64,000 nucleotides of DNA, taken from NCBI RefSeq assembly GCF_000758605.1, contig NZ_CP009282.1, positions 6,882,001 to 6,946,000 on the forward strand. The letters are read 5' to 3'. This document shows positions 54,268 to 63,285 of the stretch, one piece after another. Below the pieces are notes generated by a model. The model made no database searches and was not told where the DNA came from. It saw only the letters and a list, made by a program, of their open reading frames with translations. Position 1 is the stretch's first letter, and each line of letters starts with the position of its first letter. The DNA is from Paenibacillus sp. FSL R5-0912 (GTDB lineage: Bacteria; Bacillota; Bacilli; Paenibacillales; Paenibacillaceae). The position numbers and the translations under genes are program-made.

Positions 54268-54879
54268 CTATTCATATACTCTTAATTCGTTCCAGGTCTT
54301 GCCATGTGCACCACTCCAGGTAAGCGTCTTGACGGAGTCCCACCAGGTATAGCTGTACACGAAGCTATAATCCAGATGCGCCGGCTTAATCTCTTCCATG
54401 ATCTGAATCAGACCGGCCATATTGGCCGGGATGCCCAGCGTACCGACGAAACGCACCTCGAAGCTGTACGCTCCGGGCACCTCCACCACCTCAACATCCC
54501 CGCCGGAAAAAGCAGATGCCGTCCTCCGGATCATCTCCGGCGTGGTCGTTCCGTTCCCCCGCAGCTTGGCCTTGATCATCTCCCGGCGGGTTGCGTAAGA
54601 CTTCCCCGTATCCGAAGTCAGCGCCAGCATCCGCTCCCAGCGGGACAGACTCCACGTTGCAGACTCCAGAGTCTTCTGTGCATCGCTGTCAGCCATCGCA
54701 TAGGCAAGCTCGCCACATTCCGCACCGGCGCTCGCCTGCAGCTGCTCCATCTCGGGTACGCTCTGATAATACTCCGGCAGGTATTTCATCAGATCAGGGA
54801 CCTGAACTTCCGGCCCTTCCCCCGACACACCCTCTTCGGAATACTTCAGAAGGCCATATATACTGTCTCCATAAGCCAC
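54268..54879 (-). CDS. XkdU/YmfQ-family baseplate protein (DUF2313)
   Basis: A 203-residue protein. PDLMKYLPEYYQSVPEMEQLQ at the start and LALTSDTGKSYATRREMIKAKLRG in the middle fit the YmfQ family, which caps the baseplate and links it to the fibre. In PBSX this gene directly follows baseplate J; here three fibre-like genes have been inserted between them. Confidence 0.85.
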   Translation of the reverse strand: MAYGDSIYGLLKYSEEGVSGEGPEVQVPDLMKYLPEYYQSVPEMEQLQASAGAECGELAYAMADSDAQKTLESATWSLSRWERMLALTSDTGKSYATRREMIKAKLRGNGTTTPEMIRRTASAFSGGDVEVVEVPGAYSFEVRFVGTLGIPANMAGLIQIMEEIKPAHLDYSFVYSYTWWDSVKTLTWSGAHGKTWNELRVYE

Positions 54880-54881
54880 AG

Positions 54882-55217
54882 CTACACCCCCTTAAGCTGA
54901 TTCCAGGTTAGCGGACCTCTGGGCAAATAATCATGGGTATGCGCAGCCGGTGGAAATACGGATGGCTTGCCGTCCACACCGGACCAAGGGACACTATCCG
55001 CAGCCTGCGCATAATCGACCTTGCCGTTGTTATTGGTATCATAGATGCTCTTCAGCATGTCGCCGGTGCTTTGGGCGGCAACCAGCAGCAAATTGCTGCT
55101 GCCATTCCCAATGTAGAGCTTGCCTGTATCGGTGCAGTAGCCCAATTCGCCTGCGGCAAGCGTACCCAGTGCACTTTCCAGGCCGCGGCGGATTTGAATC
55201 AATGTCTTCAGTGCCAT
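54882..55217 (-). CDS. Small Mtd-N-like fibre protein
   Basis: A 111-residue protein starting MALKTLIQIRRG at 55217 (GGGGGCGG before it; a GTG two codons earlier is possible). Residues 5-45 (LGTLAAGELGYCTDTGKLYIGNGSS) match the N-terminal repeat of Mtd-type fibres and hyaluronidase-like tail proteins. The rest is short and ends TWNQLKGV. It looks like a shortened duplicate of the upstream fibre gene. Confidence 0.65.
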   Translation of the reverse strand: MALKTLIQIRRGLESALGTLAAGELGYCTDTGKLYIGNGSSNLLLVAAQSTGDMLKSIYDTNNNGKVDYAQAADSVPWSGVDGKPSVFPPAAHTHDYLPRGPLTWNQLKGV

Positions 55218-55229
55218 GGTCACCGCCCC

Positions 55230-56252
55230 CTAGAATGTTCCGCCATCTATACTGCCCACCGTCAGCCGGTTGCCGTTGCCCGCATCATAGACAATGCTGC
55301 TTCCATCCACATTGGCCGCAACACCTGCCGCATCTACAGTAATACCTTTGCCGGCGGTTACAGCAATCGCATCTGCACTTACCGTAATCCCGTTTCCCGC
55401 TCCGACATTCAGCGTTACCGCATCGGCCTGTCCGCCGCCGGTGAGCCCGCTGCCCGCTGTAATGGTCTGCAGTGCTCCCCCCGTCCGCACCCAGGCGGTC
55501 CCGTTCCAGCTGTAAATTTTCTGCTCATCATCCACATAAGCCGTCCAGCCGACAACCGGAACATAATACACCCAGACAGCAGACTGGTACTCGGCAACCT
55601 GATTGGTTTTCCCTGCCCATACACCCGTAGCTCCAGCCGGGATGATGTAACGTTCACCTTCGACCGGGCTGGCCGGCGGAGCGCTGAGGTTCTGATCCTT
55701 GACCGAGGCCTGAGGCTCGATATTATGCTTGGCCAGCTCAATCTCATTTTTGATTTTTTGTGCAGACCACAGATCCGTAATTGCCGTTCCCGTATCATTG
55801 ATTAACCGGTGCTTAGCGGCATCGTCGATATGGGTTTTGATCTCAGCAGCCGTCTTGGTATTAGTGCCGTCCGACACCTTGTTGGGATGTCCCGCAGTGA
55901 TATCCGCTTTGAGCACTTTGGCATAGGTAGTGCCATCTGCGATATCATCCACGGTTCCGGTCAGATCTGTTAATTTCTGCGCATTCACCCGGCGCCAGGC
56001 CGCCCCGTCATCGAAGTACAAATAACCGCTGTTACTTCCGCTGCTCACATAATACAGCCGGCCCACAGACGCTGCCGCAGGGCGAGAGGCTTCCGGACCG
56101 GACAACGCCCGACCGACCATGGAATTGGATGTACCGTCTCCGATGTATATTTCCTTCGTGTCTGTACAGAAGCCCATTTCACCGGCCTTCAGCGTCCCGT
56201 AAGTGGATAGCTCTGCCCGCGTACCGCGTTTCACTTGAATAGTTTGTGCCAT
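55230..56252 (-). CDS. Phage tail fibre protein with Mtd-N-like domain
   Basis: A 340-residue protein starting MAQTIQVKRG at 56252 (AGAGAGGTG before it). Residues 4-50 (STYGTLKAGEMGFCTDTKEIYIGDGTSNS has this pattern in two parts, LKAGEMGFCTDTKEIYIGDG) form the attachment domain; the centre has a region like a Siphovirus fibre shaft (SAPPASPVEGERYIIPAGAT) and the end is a beta-rich repeat (ITVSADAIAVTAGKGITVDA). It likely attaches to the baseplate through its N-terminus. Stop and next start are 13 bp apart. Confidence 0.75.
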   Translation of the reverse strand: MAQTIQVKRGTRAELSTYGTLKAGEMGFCTDTKEIYIGDGTSNSMVGRALSGPEASRPAAASVGRLYYVSSGSNSGYLYFDDGAAWRRVNAQKLTDLTGTVDDIADGTTYAKVLKADITAGHPNKVSDGTNTKTAAEIKTHIDDAAKHRLINDTGTAITDLWSAQKIKNEIELAKHNIEPQASVKDQNLSAPPASPVEGERYIIPAGATGVWAGKTNQVAEYQSAVWVYYVPVVGWTAYVDDEQKIYSWNGTAWVRTGGALQTITAGSGLTGGGQADAVTLNVGAGNGITVSADAIAVTAGKGITVDAAGVAANVDGSSIVYDAGNGNRLTVGSIDGGTF

Positions 56253-56253
56253 T

Positions 56254-56667
56254 TTACACCTCTCTTTTGAAAGATCCGCCGTCAATCAGCCCGGCCTTTT
56301 TATAACGATCCAGCTCACTCTGCGTGGCTGTCAGCCCTGTCTGCAGCTGATTCACATCATCCGCTTCCACCGTATCTCCCGGCGTTTCGTAAGTCACGTA
56401 CACTTCAGGCACATCGGCATAAATCTTAATCATCCGCCGCCAAGGTGCCTCGTCAGGAAAAGACACCGAGTAATTCCGCACCTCTGTCCCGCTATAGCGT
56501 GAACCTGTATAAACAGATAAGGTCTGATTATTAATGTTATCGTGGGCAAGCAGGCCGCTGTATACACCGCCTGCCAGAAGAAGCTTCTCTTCGACGACAT
56601 AGCTACTGCCGTTTGCTTTTTTGTTCAGCTTGTCCTGAAAGACGTCAATCTGCTCCGGATATCCCAT
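56254..56667 (-). CDS. Hypothetical phage baseplate/fibre-associated protein
   Basis: A 137-residue protein starting MGYPEQIDVF two bases after the baseplate J stop. The middle is beta-rich (YVTYETPGDTVEADDVN) and the end is a helix ending LIDGGSFKREV; the DGGSF ending resembles the end of the next gene (SIDGGTF). No family was recognised. It is probably a fibre or its adaptor, by position. Confidence 0.6.
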   Translation of the reverse strand: MGYPEQIDVFQDKLNKKANGSSYVVEEKLLLAGGVYSGLLAHDNINNQTLSVYTGSRYSGTEVRNYSVSFPDEAPWRRMIKIYADVPEVYVTYETPGDTVEADDVNQLQTGLTATQSELDRYKKAGLIDGGSFKREV

Positions 56668-56669
56668 AG

Positions 56670-57734
56670 CTACACCTCCAGTACGACATTGCCGAATAGC
56701 GGCACTTCAGTCTCGTTTAGAGTCACATTTCCCGTCCCGCCGTTCAGCTTGAGTCCGCTATAATCCATAACACCCTCGGTATCCAGCAGCAGCGAACCAA
56801 CTACGGATTGACTGATATAGGTGGCATCAAAAGCCTTCTCTTTGCGGTATTTCTCCAGAATCGCTGTAAAAGCTTTAATGACCGGCTGCAGCGCATAACC
56901 GGCTGCCAGCGTAACCCTGGCTGTGACGTTAATGGTTTTGCCTGTGGCGGATTCCACCGTCACTACGGCTCCGACCGGAGCTTGTCCTTCGCCAAGACCC
57001 GGAGCAGGATCAATGTATTGTTGAACCTGGGAGACCAGCAGCGCGGAAGCAGGCTTATGCTCCGCGTTCACAATGACCACTTTTACCGTCTTCGGCCCGG
57101 CCCACAGCGGAAAAACCCGCGCTCCCCCTACGCCCGGGGTGTCCAACGCCCATTCCATATAATGATATTTATTGCCGCTCGTCGAAGGCCGTCTAGCCGA
57201 GTCGAAGTACCGCTGGCGCAGCGCCTCATCTGACTCCGCATCCGTACCGGGAACGAGCAGTGCCGTAATCTCCCCGCGTGCCAGCCCGGAAATATAATCG
57301 ATGGGCAGCAGCGTACCCGAGTACTGATTCCCCTCTGCACCGGCGGTCTCACTTTCAAGACGGTACGTTCCGGGCGACAGCTTCTCCGCTGCGCTATAGT
57401 GGTGCAAGCCCAGGGAAAACCGGCTGCCAAGAGGAACATCCAGCAGCTCCCCTCCGCTTGTATAGAACTTGCCGCTCAGCTGCGCTTTCCCTGCGGGATG
57501 ACGGGTAATCCCCGTCCAGGCAATGCTGCGTTCCAGATACTCACCACCCGCTGTATCGGGGAAATACAGGTTATTGCTGACCTCAAGCTCAATATACATC
57601 TGGGCCATTTCAGCCGCCGCCGGAGCGAGTGCATCATAAATAATGCTTCCCTCGCGCTTGTCCATCCCTTCCGGAACCCGGTCCAGCATACGTTCGAGCA
57701 GGGCCTCATAGGTTTGATCTTCATACACCGGCAA
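56670..57734 (-). CDS. Baseplate J-like protein (XkdT)
   Basis: A 354-residue baseplate wedge protein. YLERSIAWTGITRHPAGKAQ and GTDAESDEALRQRYFDSARRPSTSGNKYHYMEWALDTPGVGGARVFPLW are the family pattern (baseplate_J). It forms the wedge ring with the DUF2634 protein. It overlaps that gene by 14 bp. Confidence 0.93.
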   Translation of the reverse strand: MPVYEDQTYEALLERMLDRVPEGMDKREGSIIYDALAPAAAEMAQMYIELEVSNNLYFPDTAGGEYLERSIAWTGITRHPAGKAQLSGKFYTSGGELLDVPLGSRFSLGLHHYSAAEKLSPGTYRLESETAGAEGNQYSGTLLPIDYISGLARGEITALLVPGTDAESDEALRQRYFDSARRPSTSGNKYHYMEWALDTPGVGGARVFPLWAGPKTVKVVIVNAEHKPASALLVSQVQQYIDPAPGLGEGQAPVGAVVTVESATGKTINVTARVTLAAGYALQPVIKAFTAILEKYRKEKAFDATYISQSVVGSLLLDTEGVMDYSGLKLNGGTGNVTLNETEVPLFGNVVLEV

Positions 57735-58152
57735 TCTCCTCCTTTCTCAGTTCAAAATTGCCGTAAACCGTGACCGCAGTGCAGCTGAAGCTCACCGTAT
57801 CCCCGTTAAAAAGAATGTCCACATCCTCAAGCTGTTGAATCCGCTCATCCTGCAGCAGCGCCTCACTTACGATTCTGCGCAGCTCCGGCCGGGCCAGCAG
57901 CCTGTCTTGTCCAAGTACGAGACTCCATTCCGTTCCGTAGTTTGGACTATAGATCAAATGCTCGAAGCGGGCGGTCTGCAGCACTTTAACCGCTGCCTGT
58001 TTCACTGCCTCAAGTCCATCCATACGTCCGGCTATCCGCTTGTGCTCAAAGTCCATCCGGTACGTCAGACTTGGACTGACTCCGGAATACAGAGCATTTC
58101 CTGCTTCAAGAGCTGCCGTAACCGGACCCGATCTGCCAATGGCCGGGATCAT
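57721..58152 (-). CDS. DUF2634 baseplate protein (XkdS/gpW-like)
   Basis: A 143-residue protein. The segment AVKQAAVKVLQTARFEHLIYSPNYGTEW is characteristic of DUF2634/gp25-like baseplate wedge proteins (the EPR-like core is less clear). It overlaps the previous gene by 4 bp (ATGA). Confidence 0.85.
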   Translation of the reverse strand: MIPAIGRSGPVTAALEAGNALYSGVSPSLTYRMDFEHKRIAGRMDGLEAVKQAAVKVLQTARFEHLIYSPNYGTEWSLVLGQDRLLARPELRRIVSEALLQDERIQQLEDVDILFNGDTVSFSCTAVTVYGNFELRKEEIAGV

Positions 58153-58442
58153 AGGTCCACCAGCCGATCCAGGACGATATAGCTCTGTCCGCCCTGCATA
58201 CGCACAAGCAGCACGCGGTCTCCCGCTGCCAAGGCCCGGCGGAGCAAGATCTCTCTGCCCTCAAACACTGCCTTGCTCTCCATCACGGACTCTGGCACAA
58301 CCAGCGCCGGTCCCGTCAGAATGAACCGCTGCTCCACCTGGATCTGCAACGGCTGTACCCCGACTACTGTCCCATAAGAAAAAGCCACCGGATTCGTATT
58401 CGATACGGCCCCGAGGCTTGCTTGTTTAATAATATCGAGCAT
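58149..58442 (-). CDS. DUF2577 phage protein (XkdR-like)
   Basis: A 97-residue beta-rich protein: FSYGTVVGVQPLQIQVEQRFILTG, then LAAGDRVLLVRMQGGQSYIVLDRL, matching the DUF2577 family between XkdQ and XkdS in PBSX-like clusters. It probably forms the spike or hub collar. Confidence 0.85.
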   Translation of the reverse strand: MLDIIKQASLGAVSNTNPVAFSYGTVVGVQPLQIQVEQRFILTGPALVVPESVMESKAVFEGREILLRRALAAGDRVLLVRMQGGQSYIVLDRLVDL

Positions 58443-58447
58443 GTCTT

Positions 58448-59416
58448 CTACACCACCTTAATGTCTAGGGACATCGTATGCTCCCCGCCTGAAATCTTAT
58501 GGCTGCATTGATCGACCAGAAACAGCTGTGTCTGAAACTCATCCAGCAGTACATAAATGAAATTCCCGGCCCGGACCCGCATATCGCCAATGGCCTGCAC
58601 AGATAGGCTAAGCTTCTCGCGGTTATGCAGCTTCAGCAGATTACCTGCCTTTTCCTGGATTTGTGCGGCATTCGCTTTATCATCTGCCTTCTGGTACAGG
58701 TGAAGAATCCCCCAGCGTTCCACATTTTCCTTATCCGTCTCCGGATAGAACTCCCGTTTGCCGGTTTCCTCATTGTCTTGATAGAGCAGGATCGTATTGT
58801 ACGTATCATCGTCAATGCTTCTTTTCAGCGAATAATCATACAGATAATGACCGGCACCAAGGATCACATTCAGCAGCATTGCCTGAGGCGCACGCAGGGT
58901 CAGCTTTCCGAAATCATCATAAAAAGCCATCAGCTGGCCCATATACTGCAGTTCACTGCCCACAGCTCCCATAATTATATCCAGCAGCTTTTTATTATCC
59001 TCGATCAGGGAAGGAATCGTGTACTTCGCCGGGTCCATTACTCCGAGCCGGAGGCCATAGTCTTTGGCGATTTTGCTGATCAGCTCACTTGCTGTAATAT
59101 CCTGCAGCACATAACTGCCGTTGCCCAGCAGATAACGGATCTGATCATACGCCGTCAGCTTCATTTCCTGATTCGCTCCCGTATCGATGCTGAAGACGAA
59201 CCCGTAGAACACATCCATCCCGTCTTTCCTGAACTGCACAATATCCCCGTTGCTGATGCCGAACTTAGCATGCTGATAAATGCCGCTATCCACCAGTGTG
59301 AGCTCGAGGGTGGCAGGCTTGCCGGTACGGGTGGTTTTCCAGGAGATGTCAGTGGCAATCCCGGAAACATCCCAGATCGTGCCTTCTTTATTGATTACTA
59401 TTAATTCCATCGCCAT
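58448..59416 (-). CDS. Tail hub protein (XkdQ-like)
   Basis: A 322-residue protein. KTTRTGKPATLELTL and TAYDQIRYLLGNGSYVLQDITASELISKIAKDYGL match XkdQ/late control D-type hub proteins, which form the ring under the tail tube. GGCC ATGG precedes the start; it begins 6 bp before the LysM-protein stop. Confidence 0.88.
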   Translation of the reverse strand: MAMELIVINKEGTIWDVSGIATDISWKTTRTGKPATLELTLVDSGIYQHAKFGISNGDIVQFRKDGMDVFYGFVFSIDTGANQEMKLTAYDQIRYLLGNGSYVLQDITASELISKIAKDYGLRLGVMDPAKYTIPSLIEDNKKLLDIIMGAVGSELQYMGQLMAFYDDFGKLTLRAPQAMLLNVILGAGHYLYDYSLKRSIDDDTYNTILLYQDNEETGKREFYPETDKENVERWGILHLYQKADDKANAAQIQEKAGNLLKLHNREKLSLSVQAIGDMRVRAGNFIYVLLDEFQTQLFLVDQCSHKISGGEHTMSLDIKVV

Positions 59417-59422
59417 GGCCTC

Positions 59423-60169
59423 CTACGACAGCTTAATCACTCTGCCGGGTTTGAGCTTCTTCAGTTCGCTGTCAGAGATACTGTTAAGCTTTTGCAGAGT
59501 TTGATATTTGCTGCCTTCACCCAGTTGTTTTTGGGCAATGGACCAGAGGGTATCACCGGCTTTGATGGTATAAGTGGAGGCTGCTGTTTTTTCGCTTGCC
59601 CGCTTCTGCTGCGTCTTCACTTCACCCTTGCTGTCAACCTTCATGGCTAACGCCTGATAGAACACATATTTTTTCAAGCCGATCGTATACTCGATATCCC
59701 CGGAAGAGCCCGCACTCAGCTTCCAGGAGAAGCTTTCAATGCTGACAGCCATATTGATGCCAATGTCCCCGGTAAAAGTCTGCTGCGCCTGTGCATTCGC
59801 CTGCTTCAGCCAATCTGGAGTCTGCGTATCCTGCACATTCACCGCCTTCAGCCCTGAGAAAACAAACCGGACCGGCCTGCGGCTCAGCATCCATTTGCGG
59901 ATCAGCTCCACATATTCATAAGGCTTCAGCAGCTTGCCGGCATTCTCTCCCGAATACACCACAAACGGATAATACTGTGCCGGAAAAATACTCTCAATGG
60001 TGATCTCCGTCAGCTTCGGATAAGCAATAGCATTGATCTCGCCAAAATCTATGACCGTATAGCTCTTGCTGTCGCCATTCTCTTTGATCTCGAGGGTCTC
60101 AGGATTAACCGGAAGCCGGATCACCTCTTCATAGTTATTGAAGCTAAGATAGAACCCATACTCCTCCAT
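59423..60169 (-). CDS. LysM-domain hub/spike protein (XkdP-like)
   Basis: A 248-residue protein starting MEEYGFYLSF at 60169, two bases after the tape-measure stop, with GGGGGTG before it. Residues 1-190 hold the phage hub domain (ITIESIFPAQYYPFVVYSGENAG). Residues 200-248 are a LysM domain (YTIKAGDTLWSIAQKQLGEGSKYQTLQKLN) that binds peptidoglycan during injection or attachment. Confidence 0.9.
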   Translation of the reverse strand: MEEYGFYLSFNNYEEVIRLPVNPETLEIKENGDSKSYTVIDFGEINAIAYPKLTEITIESIFPAQYYPFVVYSGENAGKLLKPYEYVELIRKWMLSRRPVRFVFSGLKAVNVQDTQTPDWLKQANAQAQQTFTGDIGINMAVSIESFSWKLSAGSSGDIEYTIGLKKYVFYQALAMKVDSKGEVKTQQKRASEKTAASTYTIKAGDTLWSIAQKQLGEGSKYQTLQKLNSISDSELKKLKPGRVIKLS

Positions 60170-60170
60170 G

Positions 60171-62003
60171 TTACGTATACACCCCCTGGGCCGTAGAGAC
60201 AAACTCCTCTTTCAGCTTTTGTCCGATCTTCGTGATGATGGAGTCAATATCGCCGGAGTTATTAATATTACCCGTTGTTACCTGAACTGTTGGTGTCAGC
60301 TCTACAAAATTCTGAATCGACTGAATCTCGGCCAGCTCGCGCAGCATGTCCAGATCATCGCTGGAGATATCGACCTTATCATTAATGGAGCCTACTTCAC
60401 CCACTTTGTTGATGTTGTTGATGTTAGCTGCAGCAGTTTGAGCAGGATTCTTGGTTTTATCATCTTTGGGCTTGGCCGAATCCAGCTTGGTATTGAATTT
60501 TGCGGGGAGAGCTGCTGCCTTGTTCTCATATTCCGCTACTGTTTTGGCGGTATCGACAAATTCTTTCTTTGGGGTATTGTGTACATCCTTAGTTGATGTA
60601 GGCTCTACCAGGGTACCTTGAGCATTCTTGACCATATCACTGAAGACATGCGGATTCTCTGCTTCAAGAAAGTTGGGTTTGAAATCGGCCAAAAATTCAA
60701 AACCGGGGAATTTGCTTAACCACCCTGCCACACTTTGAATCCCCTTAAGCACAAAGTTTATTCCTTCTGCTATGGCCTTTACGAACCCGCCTGCAAAGCT
60801 TTCAACACCTAACGCCATTTGGTAAATGAAGCCCAGGAAGTTCGTGGCCAGGTCATAAAATAGCTTTTGCACAGCATACGTCGGATCAATAAACAAGTTA
60901 CGGAAGAAGTCTGCAAATGAAACAAAGTTATTGTACAGACCGATAACAAAATTCTCTATAGTCGCCCTCAGCCAGCCAAAAGCTCCCCCGATAAAAGCCA
61001 CTACCTCGTTTATGGACACACCTGCTTGTTGAAGAATATAAATAAGCAGCGCTACAGCAGCAACAATTAAAAGGATCGGCCCCATGCCTACAAGCCACGC
61101 GGCAGCAAGATTATATAACTGCACAATCATCGCAGCTATGAAGACAAGGGCAATGGCCGCAAGGATAGGCCCTACAACATCCCAGTTCTCCTGGAACGCA
61201 GTAAACATATACAAGATGCCGTCTACCACCTCTCCAATCACCGTAGCTATTACCAGGAATGCATTCGCGATCAGATTTAGTGCAGTAGACATTCCTTCAG
61301 ACTGAAATGCATTATTCAAGGTATCCAGAACCGGACGTAACGCAACGATGGCTTTTTGACCCATCATTTCAACTGCGCTATCCATGTTTCCCTGCAGCTT
61401 GTTCCATTTCCCCTTATCTTCCTCCGTCGCGTTAGCAGCTATCGCTTTCGTACCCAGAGACTTCACCTTATCGAACACACCGCCAAGGTCCAGTGAACCC
61501 AAGGAGTCCTTCGTTTTGGAGAGGAATCCCGGCTCCGCTGCTTTCCGTGCCTTCTCTGCTGCCTTTTGTTCCTTTTCCGCTGCAGCTTCCTTCTTCTTGT
61601 TCTGCATATAACCTATAGCTTTGTCCCCAACGTAAGTGATAAGTTCGAATCCGCCTACGTCCAGGGCCTTCATTATTTTTTGGACTTCACCCATGAATCC
61701 GCTTTTGGCATTCCGGACATCGTTATGATCCGGATCGTCATCGTTAGAACTGCCTGCAGAGCGGCGGGGTCTGGAAGAGTCTCCTTCATCCGCCAGCCGT
61801 CTGGCCGCTTCCTGAGACTGCATGAACCCTTCCATGAAAGACTTGTTTTTCTCTTCATACACCCGCTCCAGTATCTGCTGCAGATCACCCAGCGAGTGGC
61901 TGGCCCGGTTGAAATTCTGATTCAGCCGGTCCCACTGTGAGTTCACATTTTGCCAGACGGTTAATGCTGTTACGGGAACCAATGCTGTACTCGTAATTTC
62001 CAT
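60171..62003 (-). CDS. Tail tape-measure protein
   Basis: A 610-residue protein. Long coiled-coil helices (1-110), an Ala/Lys/Glu-rich segment (130-160, NKKKEAAAEKEQKAAEKARK), a hydrophobic middle with several TM-like stretches (260-420) and helical ends fit a tape measure that sets tail length. It is short for the class, implying a short tail. It starts 13 bp after the end of the chaperone frameshift product, with GGGGGTG before ATG. Confidence 0.88.
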   Translation of the reverse strand: MEITSTALVPVTALTVWQNVNSQWDRLNQNFNRASHSLGDLQQILERVYEEKNKSFMEGFMQSQEAARRLADEGDSSRPRRSAGSSNDDDPDHNDVRNAKSGFMGEVQKIMKALDVGGFELITYVGDKAIGYMQNKKKEAAAEKEQKAAEKARKAAEPGFLSKTKDSLGSLDLGGVFDKVKSLGTKAIAANATEEDKGKWNKLQGNMDSAVEMMGQKAIVALRPVLDTLNNAFQSEGMSTALNLIANAFLVIATVIGEVVDGILYMFTAFQENWDVVGPILAAIALVFIAAMIVQLYNLAAAWLVGMGPILLIVAAVALLIYILQQAGVSINEVVAFIGGAFGWLRATIENFVIGLYNNFVSFADFFRNLFIDPTYAVQKLFYDLATNFLGFIYQMALGVESFAGGFVKAIAEGINFVLKGIQSVAGWLSKFPGFEFLADFKPNFLEAENPHVFSDMVKNAQGTLVEPTSTKDVHNTPKKEFVDTAKTVAEYENKAAALPAKFNTKLDSAKPKDDKTKNPAQTAAANINNINKVGEVGSINDKVDISSDDLDMLRELAEIQSIQNFVELTPTVQVTTGNINNSGDIDSIITKIGQKLKEEFVSTAQGVYT

Positions 62004-62016
62004 TCATTCACCCCCT

Positions 62017-62618
62017 TCATCTCTTCTTCCCCTTGCTCCGGGCGCGCTCCCGCTTCTCCTTGTCCACGCGCACAGCAATCATGGCATAGATCGCCGCGCG
62101 TTCGCGGACGGAGAGCTTCATCAGCTCATGCGGCAGAATATGCAGCTCGTGGAGGGCGTAGTAGGCCAGATTGGCCTCACCATCGCCCTCGTTGATTAGT
62201 TTTTTACGTCATCTACCAGCTCGTTCATATCTGTAGCGAAGCCGTTCAGGGCCTGTACCCGCTCACCAAGCGCGGCGAACTCACCGGGCAGCAGCATTTT
62301 GCGCAGCAGTGATTCGGCCCCCATCACCCCATAAGAACGCTGCAGCTCGGTGTTCTTCAGATCCGGATGCACAACGCTTGCCGTCATCAGCTTGGCCATA
62401 TACTCATTCGGATCAATCTCGGTGGTGTAGGTGCCGTTCTTTCCTTTGACCTTGCGGGTTGCGGCTTTGCGGCATTCCTGGTTCTCATCCTCATTCATGC
62501 TGCGCAGCTTCCAGACGGCAGCTTTACCTTCCTTATCCTTGAAACGTAGCGAGACCACAAACTCCTCTGTTGTATCACATGCTGCATTTTGCGCAAAAAA
62601 CAAGCTTAATTCACTCAT
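62017..62618 (-). CDS. Tail assembly chaperone, long form made by programmed -1 frameshift
   Basis: The short-form frame ends GTA AAA AAC TAA. The heptamer A AAA AAC (62205-62199) allows a -1 slip, after which the frame continues CTA ATC AAC GAG for 60 more codons to a TGA at 62019-62017, giving a 200-residue product ending RERARSKGKKR. A hairpin 8 nt downstream (GAGGGC at 62190-62185 with GCCCTC at 62157-62152, plus an inner AGGCC/GGCCT stem) should stimulate the slip. Frameshifted chaperones before the tape measure are a rule in tailed phages; the extension is expected to bind the tape measure. Confidence 0.85.
62196..62618 (-). CDS. Tail assembly chaperone, short form (XkdN-like)
   Basis: A 140-residue protein. 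VSLRFKDKEGKAAVWKLRSMNEDENQECRKAATRKVKGK is the XkdN pattern, lying between tube and tape measure. The short form is made by normal termination and is expected to outnumber the long form. It may carry the helical domain that coats the tape measure. Confidence 0.88.
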   Translation of the reverse strand: MSELSLFFAQNAACDTTEEFVVSLRFKDKEGKAAVWKLRSMNEDENQECRKAATRKVKGKNGTYTTEIDPNEYMAKLMTASVVHPDLKNTELQRSYGVMGAESLLRKMLLPGEFAALGERVQALNGFATDMNELVDDVKN

Positions 62619-62669
62619 GTTGTTCCTCCCGGATTCTTAGTATTGGATTAATTAGAGACAGAGAAAAGA

Positions 62670-62740
62670 CCCGCCGCAAAATAACCCCACAACGTGGGGC
62701 TTGGCTTCGATAATTATTCAGGTACTTTGCGGGGACCCCG
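62670..62740 (-). promoter_or_regulatory. Intercistronic stem-loop between tube and chaperone genes
   Basis: An inner perfect hairpin CCCCAC/GTGGGG (62685-62690, 62694-62699) is enclosed by CCGCAAA (62674-62680)/TTTGCGG (62726-62732). It lies in a 195-bp gap that is large for this cluster and may raise tube production relative to the chaperone by protecting or stopping the transcript. Confidence 0.55.
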
Positions 62741-62813
62741 AAACAAATAAATAAATTTAAAACACACGCCCGGGTCTTCCAGCTCCTGTCTGGGCGATGA
62801 ATCTGCTTATCTG

Positions 62814-63284
62814 TTATTGGCCGGAATTTGCCGGGGCACTGAAGGGCTGAACCAACTCCACATCCTCAAAGGTAAAGCTGACCTCTTCCTCCAGCGCATC
62901 CGACTCCGTATCCAGCGAAGCCATAATGACACTGTCCAGATTGACATCCTTCAGCATGATGCGCTGCGCGCCAACTGTAGAGGACGGGTCTTCATTCGTC
63001 ACAATAATACTGAAATACTGGTCAATCCCCGTCTTCATGTATTCCAGCATCATTTGCCGGAAACGGCTGGTCATATAGAAAATCGTCATCGTACCGCTGC
63101 CCGACCATCCGGTTGCCTTATGCTGCACCCCGCGGCGTCCAAGCGTTTTCACTTCCGCCTTCTGTTTCTCCACTGTAGCCTCCAGCGTTTTTACATAGAA
63201 CATTTCTTCCGTCTGTCCGTTAATTGTCGCATAGGCCCGGCCCTCCTGGCCGGATAGCGTATCGCTGGCTTTCAAGAATGTCAT
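62814..63284 (-). CDS. Tail tube protein (XkdM-like)
   Basis: A 156-residue protein. VKTLEATVEKQKAEVKTLGRRGVQHKATGWSGSGTMTIFYMTSRFRQM matches the XkdM tail tube family (DUF2001). The tube stacks inside the contractile sheath. It starts just after the sheath stop. Confidence 0.9.
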   Translation of the reverse strand: MTFLKASDTLSGQEGRAYATINGQTEEMFYVKTLEATVEKQKAEVKTLGRRGVQHKATGWSGSGTMTIFYMTSRFRQMMLEYMKTGIDQYFSIIVTNEDPSSTVGAQRIMLKDVNLDSVIMASLDTESDALEEEVSFTFEDVELVQPFSAPANSGQ

Positions 63285-63285
63285 C

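Noticed and set aside
54882..56252. Diversity-generating retroelement, because two fibre proteins have Mtd-like N-termini
   Set aside because: No reverse transcriptase, template repeat or adenine-biased variable repeat was seen in the window.
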